Shown here: one piece after another, positions 55,766 to 63,808 of the stretch | Layout of the letters: each line of letters opens with the position of its first letter | Numbering within the stretch: position 1 is the stretch's first letter | Assembly: GCA_020633725.1 (NCBI GenBank) | Contig: JACKDC010000002.1 | Span: forward strand, 496,001-560,000 | Source: Candidatus Latescibacterota bacterium | GTDB taxonomy: Bacteria > Krumholzibacteriota > Krumholzibacteriia > JACNKJ01 | Length of the DNA: 64,000 nt | Direction of reading: 5' to 3' | Notes under the pieces: generated by a model | Seen by the model: the letters and a program-made list of their open reading frames with translations, nothing else | What the model was told of the DNA's origin: nothing | The model's database searches: none | Position numbers and translations under genes: made by a program

Positions 55766-56989
55766 ATGCCCGCACGGGAACTGCGACCGGGCGCGCTCGT
55801 CGCGCTGCTGCTCACGCTCATTGCGTGCCTCCCCGCCCCCAGCTTCGCCCAGGACGCGCCCGCCGCGCTGCGTCCACCCACCGGCCTCACTGTCGGCGAC
55901 AATCCCAACGACAACGGCCATGGCGTGCTCCTGCACTGGACGCCGTCCCCGGACGACAGCCTGCTGCTCGTCTACGAGGTCTGGCGCGGACCGAGCGTCG
56001 CCGCGCCGGACAGCGCCTGGTTCCAGGTGGGCACCGAGCCGCGGGGTGGCGCGAGCTTCGTCTACTTCGACCCCGATCCCAGCAAGCACGGCGAGCCGAA
56101 CCCCGCCTACGTGCCGGTGGGGGAGCCGGTCCTGCTGCGCGTGCGGGGACGTGCCGGCGACGGGCGCGTCACGGCCTGGACCAAGCCGGCCACCGGCGTC
56201 GGCGTGGGCAACTGGTTCCACACCGGCAAGACGAACATCCTCGTGGCCACGCTGGCCTTCGGCGTCGCGGTGATGGTCTTCATCGCGCGCTCGCGCCGGG
56301 GGCGGGAGCTCTACATCCGTCCGATCCCCGGCCTGAGCGCGGTGGATGAGGCCATCGGCCGCGCCACGGAGATGGGCACGCCCATCCTCTACGTGCTGGG
56401 CACGGGCACGGCCAGCGACATCGCGACGATCGCGGGCTACACGATCCTCTCGCGCGTGGCGCGCCGCACGGCCGAGTACCAGACGCCGATCCTCGTGCCC
56501 GTCAACGACCCGGTGATGCTGGCCATGGGGCAGGAGGTCGTGAAGGAGGCCTACGTCCAGGCCGGCCGCCCGGAGGTCTACAAGCCCGACAACATCAGCT
56601 ACGTGTCGGCGATGCAGTTCCCCTACGTGGCCGCGGTGAACGGCCTCATGCAGCGCGAGCAGCCGGCGACCTGCTTCTACATGGGCGTCTTCCACGCCGA
56701 GAGCCTGCTGCTGGCCGAGACCGGCAGCGGCACCGGCGCCATCCAGATCTCCGGCACCGACCAGATCTCGCAGATCCCCTTCTTCGTGGCCGCCACCGAC
56801 TACACGCTGATCGGCGAGGAGCTCTACGCGGCCAGCGCCTACCTCTCCCAGGAGCCGGCGCAGATCGGCCCGCTCAAGGCGCAGGACTACGCGAAGGTGG
56901 TCATCATCGTCATCATCATCGTGGGCATCCTGGCGCTCACCCTGGCGCACTGGGACGGGATCCTCCAGCTCGTGCGCACGCCGGTCTGA
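55766..56989 (+). CDS. DUF6754 membrane protein with fibronectin-type-III-like domain
   Basis: A 407-residue protein: signal peptide (LVALLLTLIACLPAPSFAQ), a fibronectin III-like domain (~35-150, GVLLHWTPSPDDSLLLVYEV), a membrane helix (ILVATLAFGVAVMVFIARSR), then a cytoplasmic domain of the DUF6754 type (GRELYIRPIPGLSAVDEAIG ... GTPILYVLGTGTASDIATIA, ILVPVNDPVMLAMGQEVVKE) and a last helix (VVIIVIIIVGILALTLAHWD). The role is unknown. It heads a four-gene operon of membrane proteins with short gaps. ATG 55766 has GGGAGG upstream. Confidence 0.75.
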   Translation: MPARELRPGALVALLLTLIACLPAPSFAQDAPAALRPPTGLTVGDNPNDNGHGVLLHWTPSPDDSLLLVYEVWRGPSVAAPDSAWFQVGTEPRGGASFVYFDPDPSKHGEPNPAYVPVGEPVLLRVRGRAGDGRVTAWTKPATGVGVGNWFHTGKTNILVATLAFGVAVMVFIARSRRGRELYIRPIPGLSAVDEAIGRATEMGTPILYVLGTGTASDIATIAGYTILSRVARRTAEYQTPILVPVNDPVMLAMGQEVVKEAYVQAGRPEVYKPDNISYVSAMQFPYVAAVNGLMQREQPATCFYMGVFHAESLLLAETGSGTGAIQISGTDQISQIPFFVAATDYTLIGEELYAASAYLSQEPAQIGPLKAQDYAKVVIIVIIIVGILALTLAHWDGILQLVRTPV

Positions 56990-56995
56990 GGAGCC

Positions 56996-57625
56996 ATGAA
57001 GAAGCAGATACCCATCCTGATCGTCTTCGTGACCGGCATCATCATGGTGCTGCAGTACTTCGTGCCGCACGAGGCGTCGGAGTTCCTCTTCACCTACGCC
57101 AACGACTTCGTGATCGTGATCGGCATCCTCGCGCTGCCGCTGGGCATCTTCTCGCTCATGCGCGGCACGCTGATGAAGGCCATCAAGAGCCGCAAGGAGC
57201 GCTTCTACTCGCTGGCGACCCTGATCGGGTTCCTGGTGATGGTCTTCTCCGGCCTCAAGCGCTCGCAGTTCACGGACGAGGGGACGCTCCTGCAGAATCT
57301 CTTCGAGTACGTGATGATCCCCTGCCAGGCGACGATCTTCTCCATGCTGGCCTTCTACATCGCCAGCGCGGCCTATCGCGCCTTCCGCGTGCGCACCCTG
57401 CTGGCCACGGTGCTGCTGGGGACGGCCTTCATCGTGATGCTGCGCATCATCCCGCTGCCCGGCCCGCTCTCGAGCTGGAACAGCGCGCTGGTGCAGTGGA
57501 TCCTGGCCGTGCCGAACATGGCCGCGAAGCGGGCCATCATCATCGGCGTGGGCCTGGGCGCGATCTCCTACAGCATGAAGATCGTCCTGGGCATCGAGCG
57601 CGGCTACATGGGAGGCGACAACTGA
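56996..57625 (+). CDS. Polytopic membrane protein of the DUF6754 operon
   Basis: A 209-residue protein with about six helices (IPILIVFVTGIIMVLQYFV, DFVIVIGILALPLGIFSLMR, LATLIGFLVMVFSGLKRSQF, MIPCQATIFSMLAFYIASAA, LLATVLLGTAFIVMLRIIPL). It starts 6 bp after the DUF6754 gene. A conserved-looking patch, IEYCGYR-like in other families, is not present; no catalytic motif is seen. The C-terminus KIVLGIERGYMGGDN is hydrophilic. Confidence 0.7.
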   Translation: MKKQIPILIVFVTGIIMVLQYFVPHEASEFLFTYANDFVIVIGILALPLGIFSLMRGTLMKAIKSRKERFYSLATLIGFLVMVFSGLKRSQFTDEGTLLQNLFEYVMIPCQATIFSMLAFYIASAAYRAFRVRTLLATVLLGTAFIVMLRIIPLPGPLSSWNSALVQWILAVPNMAAKRAIIIGVGLGAISYSMKIVLGIERGYMGGDN

Positions 57626-57653
57626 TGCGAACCCGCGCGGGAGTGAGGGCGGC

Positions 57654-58499
57654 ATGAACGGCGACACGCGGCACTGGTTCGACCGGCTGCTGGACATCGA
57701 CCGGCGCTGGATCTACCTGCTCATGGCGCTGGTGGTGATCATCCCGGCGATCTGGTCCTTCAGCGTGCCGGTGGGCATCTCGGGCGAGGTGCGGGCGGTC
57801 CATGGGTTCATCGAGGACCTCAAGCCCGGCGACGTGGTCCACCTCGCGATCGACTACGACCCGTCCACCCTGGCCGAGCTGCACCCGATGGCCGAGGCCA
57901 TCATGCGGCAGTGCTTCGCCAAGGACGTCCGCCTGGTCGTCACCGCGCTCTCGCAGTTCGGCCCCGCGATGGCCGACCAGCTCATCACGCGCGTCGCGGG
58001 GGACTACGGCAAGGTGAACGGCCAGGACTACACCTTCCTCGGCTACAAGCCCTATCCCGCGATCACCATCCTCGCCATGGGCACCGACTACCGCGTGCCC
58101 TTCCCGACGGACTACTACGGCACGCCCGTCGACGACATCCCGATGATGGAGGACATCCACAACTACGACGACGTGGCCTGCGTGGTCAGCCTCGCCGGCG
58201 GCAACGTGGCCGACATGTGGATCCAGTACGGCAACGCCAAGTACGGCGTGCCGGTGGCGCTGGGCGTCACGGGCGTGATGGCCTCGGACTACTACCCCTA
58301 CCTGCAGTCGGAGCAGGTCTTCGGGCTGCTGCCTGGCGTCAAGGGCGCGGCGGAGTACGAGCGGCTCGAGGGCACGCCGGGCGAGGCCTCGCGCGGCATG
58401 CCCTACCAGGTGACGAGCCACCTCTTGATCATCCTGGCCATGGTCGTGGCCAACGTGGGTTACGTCGCCCAGCGACGGGCCGCAGCGGGGAGGCGCTAG
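57654..58499 (+). CDS. Membrane-anchored protein with alpha/beta periplasmic domain
   Basis: A 281-residue protein. Helix near the N-terminus (RRWIYLLMALVVIIPAIWSF), a large domain (~45-245) with a Rossmann-like pattern (GDVVHLAIDYDPSTLAELHP, KDVRLVVTALSQFGPAMADQ, GYKPYPAITILAMGTDYRVP, DVACVVSLAGGNVADMWIQY), and a second helix at the end (SHLLIILAMVVANVGYVAQ). It begins 28 bp after the previous gene with GGGAG upstream. No named family; likely to act together with the DUF6754 protein, whose cytoplasmic domain has a similar alpha/beta look. Confidence 0.7.
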   Translation: MNGDTRHWFDRLLDIDRRWIYLLMALVVIIPAIWSFSVPVGISGEVRAVHGFIEDLKPGDVVHLAIDYDPSTLAELHPMAEAIMRQCFAKDVRLVVTALSQFGPAMADQLITRVAGDYGKVNGQDYTFLGYKPYPAITILAMGTDYRVPFPTDYYGTPVDDIPMMEDIHNYDDVACVVSLAGGNVADMWIQYGNAKYGVPVALGVTGVMASDYYPYLQSEQVFGLLPGVKGAAEYERLEGTPGEASRGMPYQVTSHLLIILAMVVANVGYVAQRRAAAGRR

Positions 58500-58501
58500 G
58501 C

Positions 58502-59137
58502 GTGGACATGAGCTGGGGTGACGTGCTCTGGCAGGGCCTGGCGGTCTACCTGACCCTGTCGATCTTCTCGTTCCTCTACGGCGACAATCCGTTCTACAAG
58601 TTCGCCGAGCGGCTCTGGGTGGGCGTGGCCACGGGCTACTGGACCATGCTCCTCTACCACCAGGGCTTCCACGACAAGGTGATCCTGCCCATCGTGCACG
58701 AGCACCAGTGGTACTACATCTTCCCGGTGCTGCTCGGCATGATGATGTGGTTCCGCCTGTCGCCGCGCCTGGGCTGGCTCAGCCGCTACGCGCTCGGCTT
58801 CTACGTGGGCATCTCGACGGGCATCTTCATCCCCCTCGCCTGGAAGACCTCGGTCTTCCTGCAGGTGGAGGGCACGCTGCGTCCGGTGAGCGGCGTCTGG
58901 CAGAGCGTCAACTTCACGCTCTCGCTGCTCGGCGTGATCTGCGCGCTGGCCTACTTCTTCTTCTCCCGTCCCCACACGGGTGCGCTCAAGGTGATGAGCC
59001 GCGCCGGCATCTACACGCTGATGATCGGCTTCGGCGCCGGCTTCGGCCTCACCGTCATGGGGCGCGTGGCGCTGCTGGTGCAGCGCGTGATCTTCATGCG
59101 GGACTACTTCGTGGGACTCTGGGGCAAGCTGTTCTGA
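58502..59137 (+). CDS. Polytopic membrane protein, last gene of the DUF6754 operon
   Basis: A 211-residue protein with six or seven helices (LAVYLTLSIFSFLYGDNPFY, YYIFPVLLGMMMWFRLSPRL, YALGFYVGISTGIFIPLAW, LSLLGVICALAYFFFSRPHT, LMIGFGAGFGLTVMGRVALL). GTG 58502 fits GGGAGG 7 bp upstream; ATG 58508 is an alternative. The much longer frame upstream (from 57911) is a shadow of the previous gene. Ends 9 bp before the convergent flavin reductase gene. Confidence 0.7.
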   Translation: MDMSWGDVLWQGLAVYLTLSIFSFLYGDNPFYKFAERLWVGVATGYWTMLLYHQGFHDKVILPIVHEHQWYYIFPVLLGMMMWFRLSPRLGWLSRYALGFYVGISTGIFIPLAWKTSVFLQVEGTLRPVSGVWQSVNFTLSLLGVICALAYFFFSRPHTGALKVMSRAGIYTLMIGFGAGFGLTVMGRVALLVQRVIFMRDYFVGLWGKLF

Positions 59138-59146
59138 TCCGCCCCG

Positions 59147-59767
59147 CTAACCCTTGTCCGGCCGCGGCAGCGTGAACAGCGCCTCGGGCGCGGCGTGCGC
59201 GTACCAGTCCCCGCCCAGGCGACCGATCAGGTCGAGCTTCCGCGCGTCGGGCCCGTCCGGGCTCAGCACGGACTCGTCCACGTGGACGAAGACCGCCTCC
59301 CCGATCACGTAGTTCGACGCCAGCGGCCCCTCGCCGTGGCGGACGATCCGGTGCAGCCGGCACTCGATGGCCACCGGGCTCTCGGCCACGCGCGGCGGCT
59401 TCACGCGGACGGCCGGGGCGCGGGTGAAGCCGGCGGCGTCGAACTCGTCCACTTCGGGGGGATAGCTCCAGGAGGCCTGGCTCATCCGTTCGGCCATGGC
59501 GCGCGTCACCACGTTGACGACGAACTCGCCCGCGGTCTCGACGTTGCGCACGGTGTCCTTCACCGCCCCGTCCCGCGTGTTCACCGGGCAGAAGACCAGG
59601 CTGGGCGGATTGAGACCGCCCATGGCGAAGAAGGAGAAGGGGGCCAGGTTGCCGCGCCCGGCCGGATCCAGGCTGCTCACGAAGGCGATGGGGCGCGGCC
59701 CCACGACCCGCGTGAGCAGCTGGTAGACGTCCCGCCGCTCCATGGCGGCCAGATCGAAGTCGGCCAC
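59147..59767 (-). CDS. Flavin reductase-like (FMN-binding split barrel) protein
   Basis: A 206-residue flavoprotein of the flavin reductase family: RRDVYQLLTRVVGPRPIAFV, GNLAPFSFFAMGGLNPPSLV, KDTVRNVETAGEFVVNVVTR, and HVDESVLSPDGPDARKLDLI near the end. These enzymes reduce FMN/FAD with NAD(P)H or act on small aromatics. GTG 59767 lies 2 bp after the hmgA stop, so it is the last gene of the tyrosine-degradation operon. Confidence 0.82.
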   Translation of the reverse strand: MADFDLAAMERRDVYQLLTRVVGPRPIAFVSSLDPAGRGNLAPFSFFAMGGLNPPSLVFCPVNTRDGAVKDTVRNVETAGEFVVNVVTRAMAERMSQASWSYPPEVDEFDAAGFTRAPAVRVKPPRVAESPVAIECRLHRIVRHGEGPLASNYVIGEAVFVHVDESVLSPDGPDARKLDLIGRLGGDWYAHAAPEALFTLPRPDKG

Positions 59768-59769
59768 GG

Positions 59770-60921
59770 CTACTCCAGCCAGCTCAGCAGGTAGTCCGGA
59801 TCCTCCACGCCCAGCACGGGCTTGGCCACGTGCAGCGGGCGGAAGGTGTCCAGCATGACCGCGAGCTCGTCGGTCTGCTTCGCGCCGACGGACTTCTCCA
59901 TGGTGCCCGGATGCGGCCCGTGCGGCGTGCCGTCCGGGTGCAGGGTCACCGAGCCGTACTCGATGCCCTTGCGGCTCATGAACTCGTCCTTGGCGTAGTA
60001 GATGATCTCGTCGGTCATCACGTTGCTGTGGTTGTAGGGCGCCGGCACGGCCTCGGGATGGAAGTCGTAGAGCCGCGGCACGAAGGAGCAGACCACGAAG
60101 CCGTCGCACTGGAAGGTCTGGTGCACGGGCGGCGGCTGGTGCAGGCGGCCCACGATGGGTTCGAAGTCCTCGATGTTCAGCGCCCAGGGGTAGTAGTGGC
60201 CGTCCCAGCCCACCACGTCGAAGGGGTGGTGCGCCATCACGACCTCCTGCAGCAGGTTGTGCTGCTTGGTCAGGATGACGAACTCGCCCGTCTCGTCGTG
60301 AACGGGCAGTTCCTCCGGCAGGCGGAAGTCGCGCTCGCAGAAGGGGCTGTGCTCGAGGTGCTGGCCGTACTCGTTGCGGTAGCGCGCCGGCGTCTCGATG
60401 AACCCGGTCGCCTCCATCACCAGGATCCGCGCGGGCCCGTCCAGCACCAGCCGGTGGATGATCCCGCGGGGGATGACCACGTAGTCGCCACGCCGCAGGC
60501 GCAGCGTGCCCATGGTCGACTCGAGCCGGCCGCTGCCGTCGGCGAGGAAGAGCAGTTCGTCGCCCTGGGCGTTGCGGTAGAAGAAGTCGTCGACGGTGTC
60601 CGGCTGCACGAAGGACACGGCGACGCTGCGGTTGAAGAGGGCGGGCGTGCGGTTCAGCACGGGGCTCCCGCCCACGGGCAGCCGATGCAGGCGCAGGTGA
60701 CGCGGGCGGATGCGCAGATCGGGGTCCGCTTCCCAGTTCAGCTGCTCCCGGATCCGCACCTCGCGGAGCCGCGTGGGACGTCGCAGGTGGTACATGAGCG
60801 ACGCCGGCCCGGTGAAGCCCTTGTTGCCCATGAGGTGCTCGTAGCGGTAGCCGCCGTCCTCGGCCTTGAAGACCGTGTGGCGCTTGCGGGGGATCGTCCC
60901 CAGGCGGTGGTAGATGGGCAT
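59770..60921 (-). CDS. hmgA: Homogentisate 1,2-dioxygenase
   Basis: A 383-residue Fe(II) ring-cleavage enzyme that opens homogentisate to maleylacetoacetate. The cupin core shows DELLFLADGSGRLESTMGTL, GDYVVIPRGIIHRL, FDVVGWDGHYYPWALNIEDF, and the metal-binding region PAPYNHSNVMTDEIIYYAKD with HPDGTPHGPHPGT. Operon with hppD and an FAA hydrolase confirms the pathway. It is somewhat shorter than the ~430-residue proteobacterial enzymes. Confidence 0.9.
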   Translation of the reverse strand: MPIYHRLGTIPRKRHTVFKAEDGGYRYEHLMGNKGFTGPASLMYHLRRPTRLREVRIREQLNWEADPDLRIRPRHLRLHRLPVGGSPVLNRTPALFNRSVAVSFVQPDTVDDFFYRNAQGDELLFLADGSGRLESTMGTLRLRRGDYVVIPRGIIHRLVLDGPARILVMEATGFIETPARYRNEYGQHLEHSPFCERDFRLPEELPVHDETGEFVILTKQHNLLQEVVMAHHPFDVVGWDGHYYPWALNIEDFEPIVGRLHQPPPVHQTFQCDGFVVCSFVPRLYDFHPEAVPAPYNHSNVMTDEIIYYAKDEFMSRKGIEYGSVTLHPDGTPHGPHPGTMEKSVGAKQTDELAVMLDTFRPLHVAKPVLGVEDPDYLLSWLE

Positions 60922-61002
60922 CGCTGCCTCCGGTTGGCTGAGGGGTGACCCGCAGTGTGACCCAAAGGGCGGTCCGTGTAAACCGGGCGCTGGCGGCGCC
61001 CG

Positions 61003-61929
61003 TTAGCTCGCCGCGACCGTGCCCGCGAGCACGCCGAGGCGCTCGATCTCGAGCTCCACCCGGTCGCCCGGCTCGAGCCAGCCGCCGGCGGCCTCGGGCC
61101 CCAGCTCGAGGATGCACCCGCCGCCCACCGTCCCGCTGCCGATCAGCTCGCCGGGTTGCAGGTCCACGCCGCGGGAGGCGCGGGCGATCATCTCGCCGAA
61201 CGAGTAGTGGATGTCGCGCCAGTTGCCACGGCTCAGCTCGCGGCCGTTGCGCCGCACGCTCATGCCGAGGTCGTAGCCCTTGCCCTCCCGGCGGTCGGCC
61301 AGCTCGTCCGGGGTGACGAGCCACGGACCGAGGGAGGTGGCGAAGTCCTTGCCCTTGGCGGGCCCCAGGCCGACGCTCATCTCCTCGCGCTGCACACGGC
61401 GCGCGCTCCAGTCGTTGAGCACGCAGTAGCCGGCGATGGCCGCCTCGCCCGCGTCGGGCGAGAGGTCGCGGCCGCCGACGCCCAGCACGGCGCCGATCTC
61501 GAGCTCGAAGTCCATCCACTCGCCGTCGGGCGGCACGTCGATCGTGGCCTCGTGCCCGCGCAGCGTGTGCGGATTGGAGAAGTAGAAGACGGGAAAGCGG
61601 TACCAGGCCTCCGGCACTTCCAGCCCGCGCCGGGCCCGGGCGGTGGCCACGTGCTGCTCGAAGGCGTAGAAGTCGCGGAAGGTGGCCGCGGGGAGCAGGG
61701 GCGGCAGCCAGCGGAAGCTGCCCGGCGCGAGGGCGCGCTCGGCCCGGGCGTCGGCGCCGAGGCCGACGAGCGCGTCCCGCCAGGCGGGGAGGCGGCCCAC
61801 GTTGTGGGCGCCGAGGGGGCCGTCCGTGTCCTCGCCGAGCAGGGCCGCGAGGTCGTGGCCGGCGCCGTTCAGCCAGACGCCGACGCGGCCCCCCTCGTTA
61901 CCCCTGTGTGCATAATTGAACAGGCGCAC
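61003..61929 (-). CDS. Fumarylacetoacetate hydrolase family protein
   Basis: A 308-residue FAA-hydrolase-fold enzyme. Landmarks: FEIGAVLGVGGRDLSP with metal-binding Glu residues (WMDFELEIGAVLG), AGYCVLNDWSARRVQREEMS, GLGPAKGKDFATSLGPWLVT, NWRDIHYSFGEMIARASRGV and LIGSGTVGGGC. It probably splits fumarylacetoacetate to fumarate and acetoacetate as the last step here. True FahA enzymes are usually ~420 residues; this shorter form belongs to the general FAH family. GTG 61929, 27 bp after hppD. Confidence 0.85.
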   Translation of the reverse strand: MRLFNYAHRGNEGGRVGVWLNGAGHDLAALLGEDTDGPLGAHNVGRLPAWRDALVGLGADARAERALAPGSFRWLPPLLPAATFRDFYAFEQHVATARARRGLEVPEAWYRFPVFYFSNPHTLRGHEATIDVPPDGEWMDFELEIGAVLGVGGRDLSPDAGEAAIAGYCVLNDWSARRVQREEMSVGLGPAKGKDFATSLGPWLVTPDELADRREGKGYDLGMSVRRNGRELSRGNWRDIHYSFGEMIARASRGVDLQPGELIGSGTVGGGCILELGPEAAGGWLEPGDRVELEIERLGVLAGTVAAS

Positions 61930-61956
61930 GCTCTGCCCCCACGCGGCCGCCGCGAG

Positions 61957-63045
61957 CTAGAGCGTGCCCCGGCTCGCCTGCTCGCGCTCGATGGACTCGA
62001 ACAGCGCGCGGAAATTGCCCTTGCCGAAGCTGTTGCAGCCCTTGCGCTGGATGATCTCGAAGAAGAGCGTCGGCCGGTCTTCCACCGGCTTCGAGAAGAG
62101 CTGGAGCAGGTAGCCCTTGTCGTCGCGGTCCACGAGGATGCCGAGCGGGGCGAGGACCTTGAGGTCCTCGTCGATCTTGCCCACACGGTCGCCCAGCATC
62201 GTGTAGTAGGAGTCGGGCACGCTCAGGAACTCCACGCCGGCGGCGCGCAGCTTCTGCACGGTCTCGATGATGTCGCCGGTCAGGAGCGCGATGTGCTGCG
62301 AGCCGGGGCCCTTGTTGAAGTCGAGGTACTCCTCGATCTGGCTCTTCTTGAGCCCCTTGGCCGGCTCGTTGATCGGGAAGCGGATGTTGGCCGTGGGGCT
62401 GCTCATCACCTTGGAGCGCAGGGCGGTGAACTCGGTGGAGATGTCCTTGTCGTCGAAGGAGAGGAACTGCGTCCAGCCGAGGACGCGCTCGTACCACTCC
62501 TTCCAGTACTCCATCTTGCCCTCTTCGACGTTGCCCACGATGTGGTCGATCACCTTGAAGCCGAAGCCGGGCTCGTCGATGCGCTGCTCCCGGTAGCCGG
62601 GCAGGAAGCAGCCCTTGTAGTCCTTCATGGAGATGAAGCTGTGGATCACGTCGCCGTAGGTGTGGATGGCGGCGTGGCGCACCGTGCCGTGCTCGTCGCT
62701 GCGGTCCACCGGCTCCTTGACCGGCACGGCGCCGCGCTCGACGGCCAGGGCGAAGGCGCGGTCGGCGTCGTCCACCAGGAAGGCGATGTCGCGCACCCCG
62801 TCGCCGTGGCGGTTCAGGAAGTCGTTCATCACGCCGTGCTCGTCCAGCGGCGTGCTGAGCACCAGACGGACCTTGTTCTCCCCCAGGCAGTAGGACGTGC
62901 GGTCCTTGAGGCCGGTCTCCAGTCCCGCGTAGGCGATCTGGCTGAAGCCGAAGCCCTTGCGATAGTAGTAGGCGGCCTGCTTCGCGTTGCCGGCCCAGAT
63001 CTCGACGTGGTGGATGGACTTGATGGCGATGGGTTCCACGGACAT
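61957..63045 (-). CDS. hppD: 4-hydroxyphenylpyruvate dioxygenase
   Basis: A 362-residue Fe(II) enzyme that turns 4-hydroxyphenylpyruvate into homogentisate. Two vicinal-oxygen-chelate domains: the first begins SIHHVEIWAGNAKQAAYYYR, the second has the metal ligands in GFKVIDHIVGNVEEG, GPGSQHIALLTGDI and PTLFFEIIQRKGCNSFGKGN. ATG 63045 follows GGGAG; 28 more residues in the open frame upstream have no ribosome site. First gene of the tyrosine operon. Confidence 0.95.
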   Translation of the reverse strand: MSVEPIAIKSIHHVEIWAGNAKQAAYYYRKGFGFSQIAYAGLETGLKDRTSYCLGENKVRLVLSTPLDEHGVMNDFLNRHGDGVRDIAFLVDDADRAFALAVERGAVPVKEPVDRSDEHGTVRHAAIHTYGDVIHSFISMKDYKGCFLPGYREQRIDEPGFGFKVIDHIVGNVEEGKMEYWKEWYERVLGWTQFLSFDDKDISTEFTALRSKVMSSPTANIRFPINEPAKGLKKSQIEEYLDFNKGPGSQHIALLTGDIIETVQKLRAAGVEFLSVPDSYYTMLGDRVGKIDEDLKVLAPLGILVDRDDKGYLLQLFSKPVEDRPTLFFEIIQRKGCNSFGKGNFRALFESIEREQASRGTL

Positions 63046-63134
63046 CGGGCGCTCCCGGGGTTGGCGTGAGGGGTCGCTGTTCGGGTAGGGCGAGCTTACG
63101 AGGGTGACGGCGGTCGCGCAAGACCCCAAATCGC

Positions 63135-63163
63135 TTGCCAGACCAGGGTTTCGGACCTAGGAT
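63135..63163 (+). promoter_or_regulatory. Sigma70-type promoter of the CBS-domain gene
   Basis: TTGCCA (63135-63140), 17 bp, TAGGAT (63158-63163), 52 bp before the ATG at 63216. Confidence 0.6.
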
Positions 63164-63215
63164 TGCTCAAGCATTGCGGCAGGGAACAGGAAAACCGCAA
63201 CCGCAGGGAGGACGC

Positions 63216-63653
63216 ATGAAGCGCGTGCAGAACATCCTCGAACGCAAGGGGACGGCCGTCTCCTCCATCGGCGAGTCGGCCACCGTTCTGGAGGCCGCCC
63301 GCGAGATGAACCGCCAGCGCATCGGCAGCCTGGTGGTGCTCAAGGGCGACGACGTCATCGGGATCTTCTCGGAACGGGACATCCTCACGCGCGTCGTGGC
63401 CGTGGGCCTGGACCCCGCCACCACGGCCGTCAACGCGGTGATGACCACGCCCGTGGCCTGCTGCAAGCGGGAGTCGAGCCTCGAGGAGTGCAAGGCGGTC
63501 ATGACGGAGCTGCGCGTCCGCCACCTGCCGGTGGTGGACGAGGGCCGCCTCCAGGGCATCGTGACCGCCGGCGACCTGATGGCCTTCGAGGCCAAGGAGC
63601 ACGAGCACACCATCGAGCACCTCTATCACTACCTCTACGGCACCTCCCCCTGA
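63216..63653 (+). CDS. CBS-domain pair protein
   Basis: A 145-residue protein of two CBS domains: SIGESATVLEAAREMNRQRI ... VIGIFSERDILTRVVAVGLD and TPVACCKRESSLEECKAVMT ... RLQGIVTAGDLMAFEAKEHE. Stand-alone CBS pairs bind adenosine nucleotides and regulate partners. The short C-terminal tail HTIEHLYHYLYGT is common to this bacterial type. ATG 63216 has GGGAGG upstream. Confidence 0.92.
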   Translation: MKRVQNILERKGTAVSSIGESATVLEAAREMNRQRIGSLVVLKGDDVIGIFSERDILTRVVAVGLDPATTAVNAVMTTPVACCKRESSLEECKAVMTELRVRHLPVVDEGRLQGIVTAGDLMAFEAKEHEHTIEHLYHYLYGTSP

Positions 63654-63680
63654 ACGCGGGGCGGGCGGCCGGGAAATCCC

Positions 63681-63709
63681 TTGATGCCCTCGAAGGGCCC
63701 GCCTAAACT
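63681..63709 (+). promoter_or_regulatory. Sigma70-type promoter of the transhydrogenase gene
   Basis: TTGATG (63681-63686), 17 bp, TAAACT (63704-63709). A CCCTGCC/GGCAGGG inverted repeat (63747-63753 with 63768-63774) lies in the leader before ATG 63809. Confidence 0.55.
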
Positions 63710-63808
63710 GGCGCGGTTCCAGTTCGCCCTGACGCCTGCGCGCGCCCTGCCGGACAGCCCCGCGCGGGCAGGGTCGGCGAGGGCACGAAGCGAGAGGATG
63801 TGTGCGCC

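Noticed and set aside
57911..58501. N-terminal extension of the last gene of the DUF6754 operon
   Set aside because: The extension is an Arg/His/Gly-rich shadow of the preceding gene; a ribosome site directly precedes GTG 58502.
59768..61519. 790-codon frame containing the flavin reductase
   Set aside because: Only the last 206 codons match a protein family; the remainder is antisense-frame noise over hmgA and the FAA hydrolase gene.
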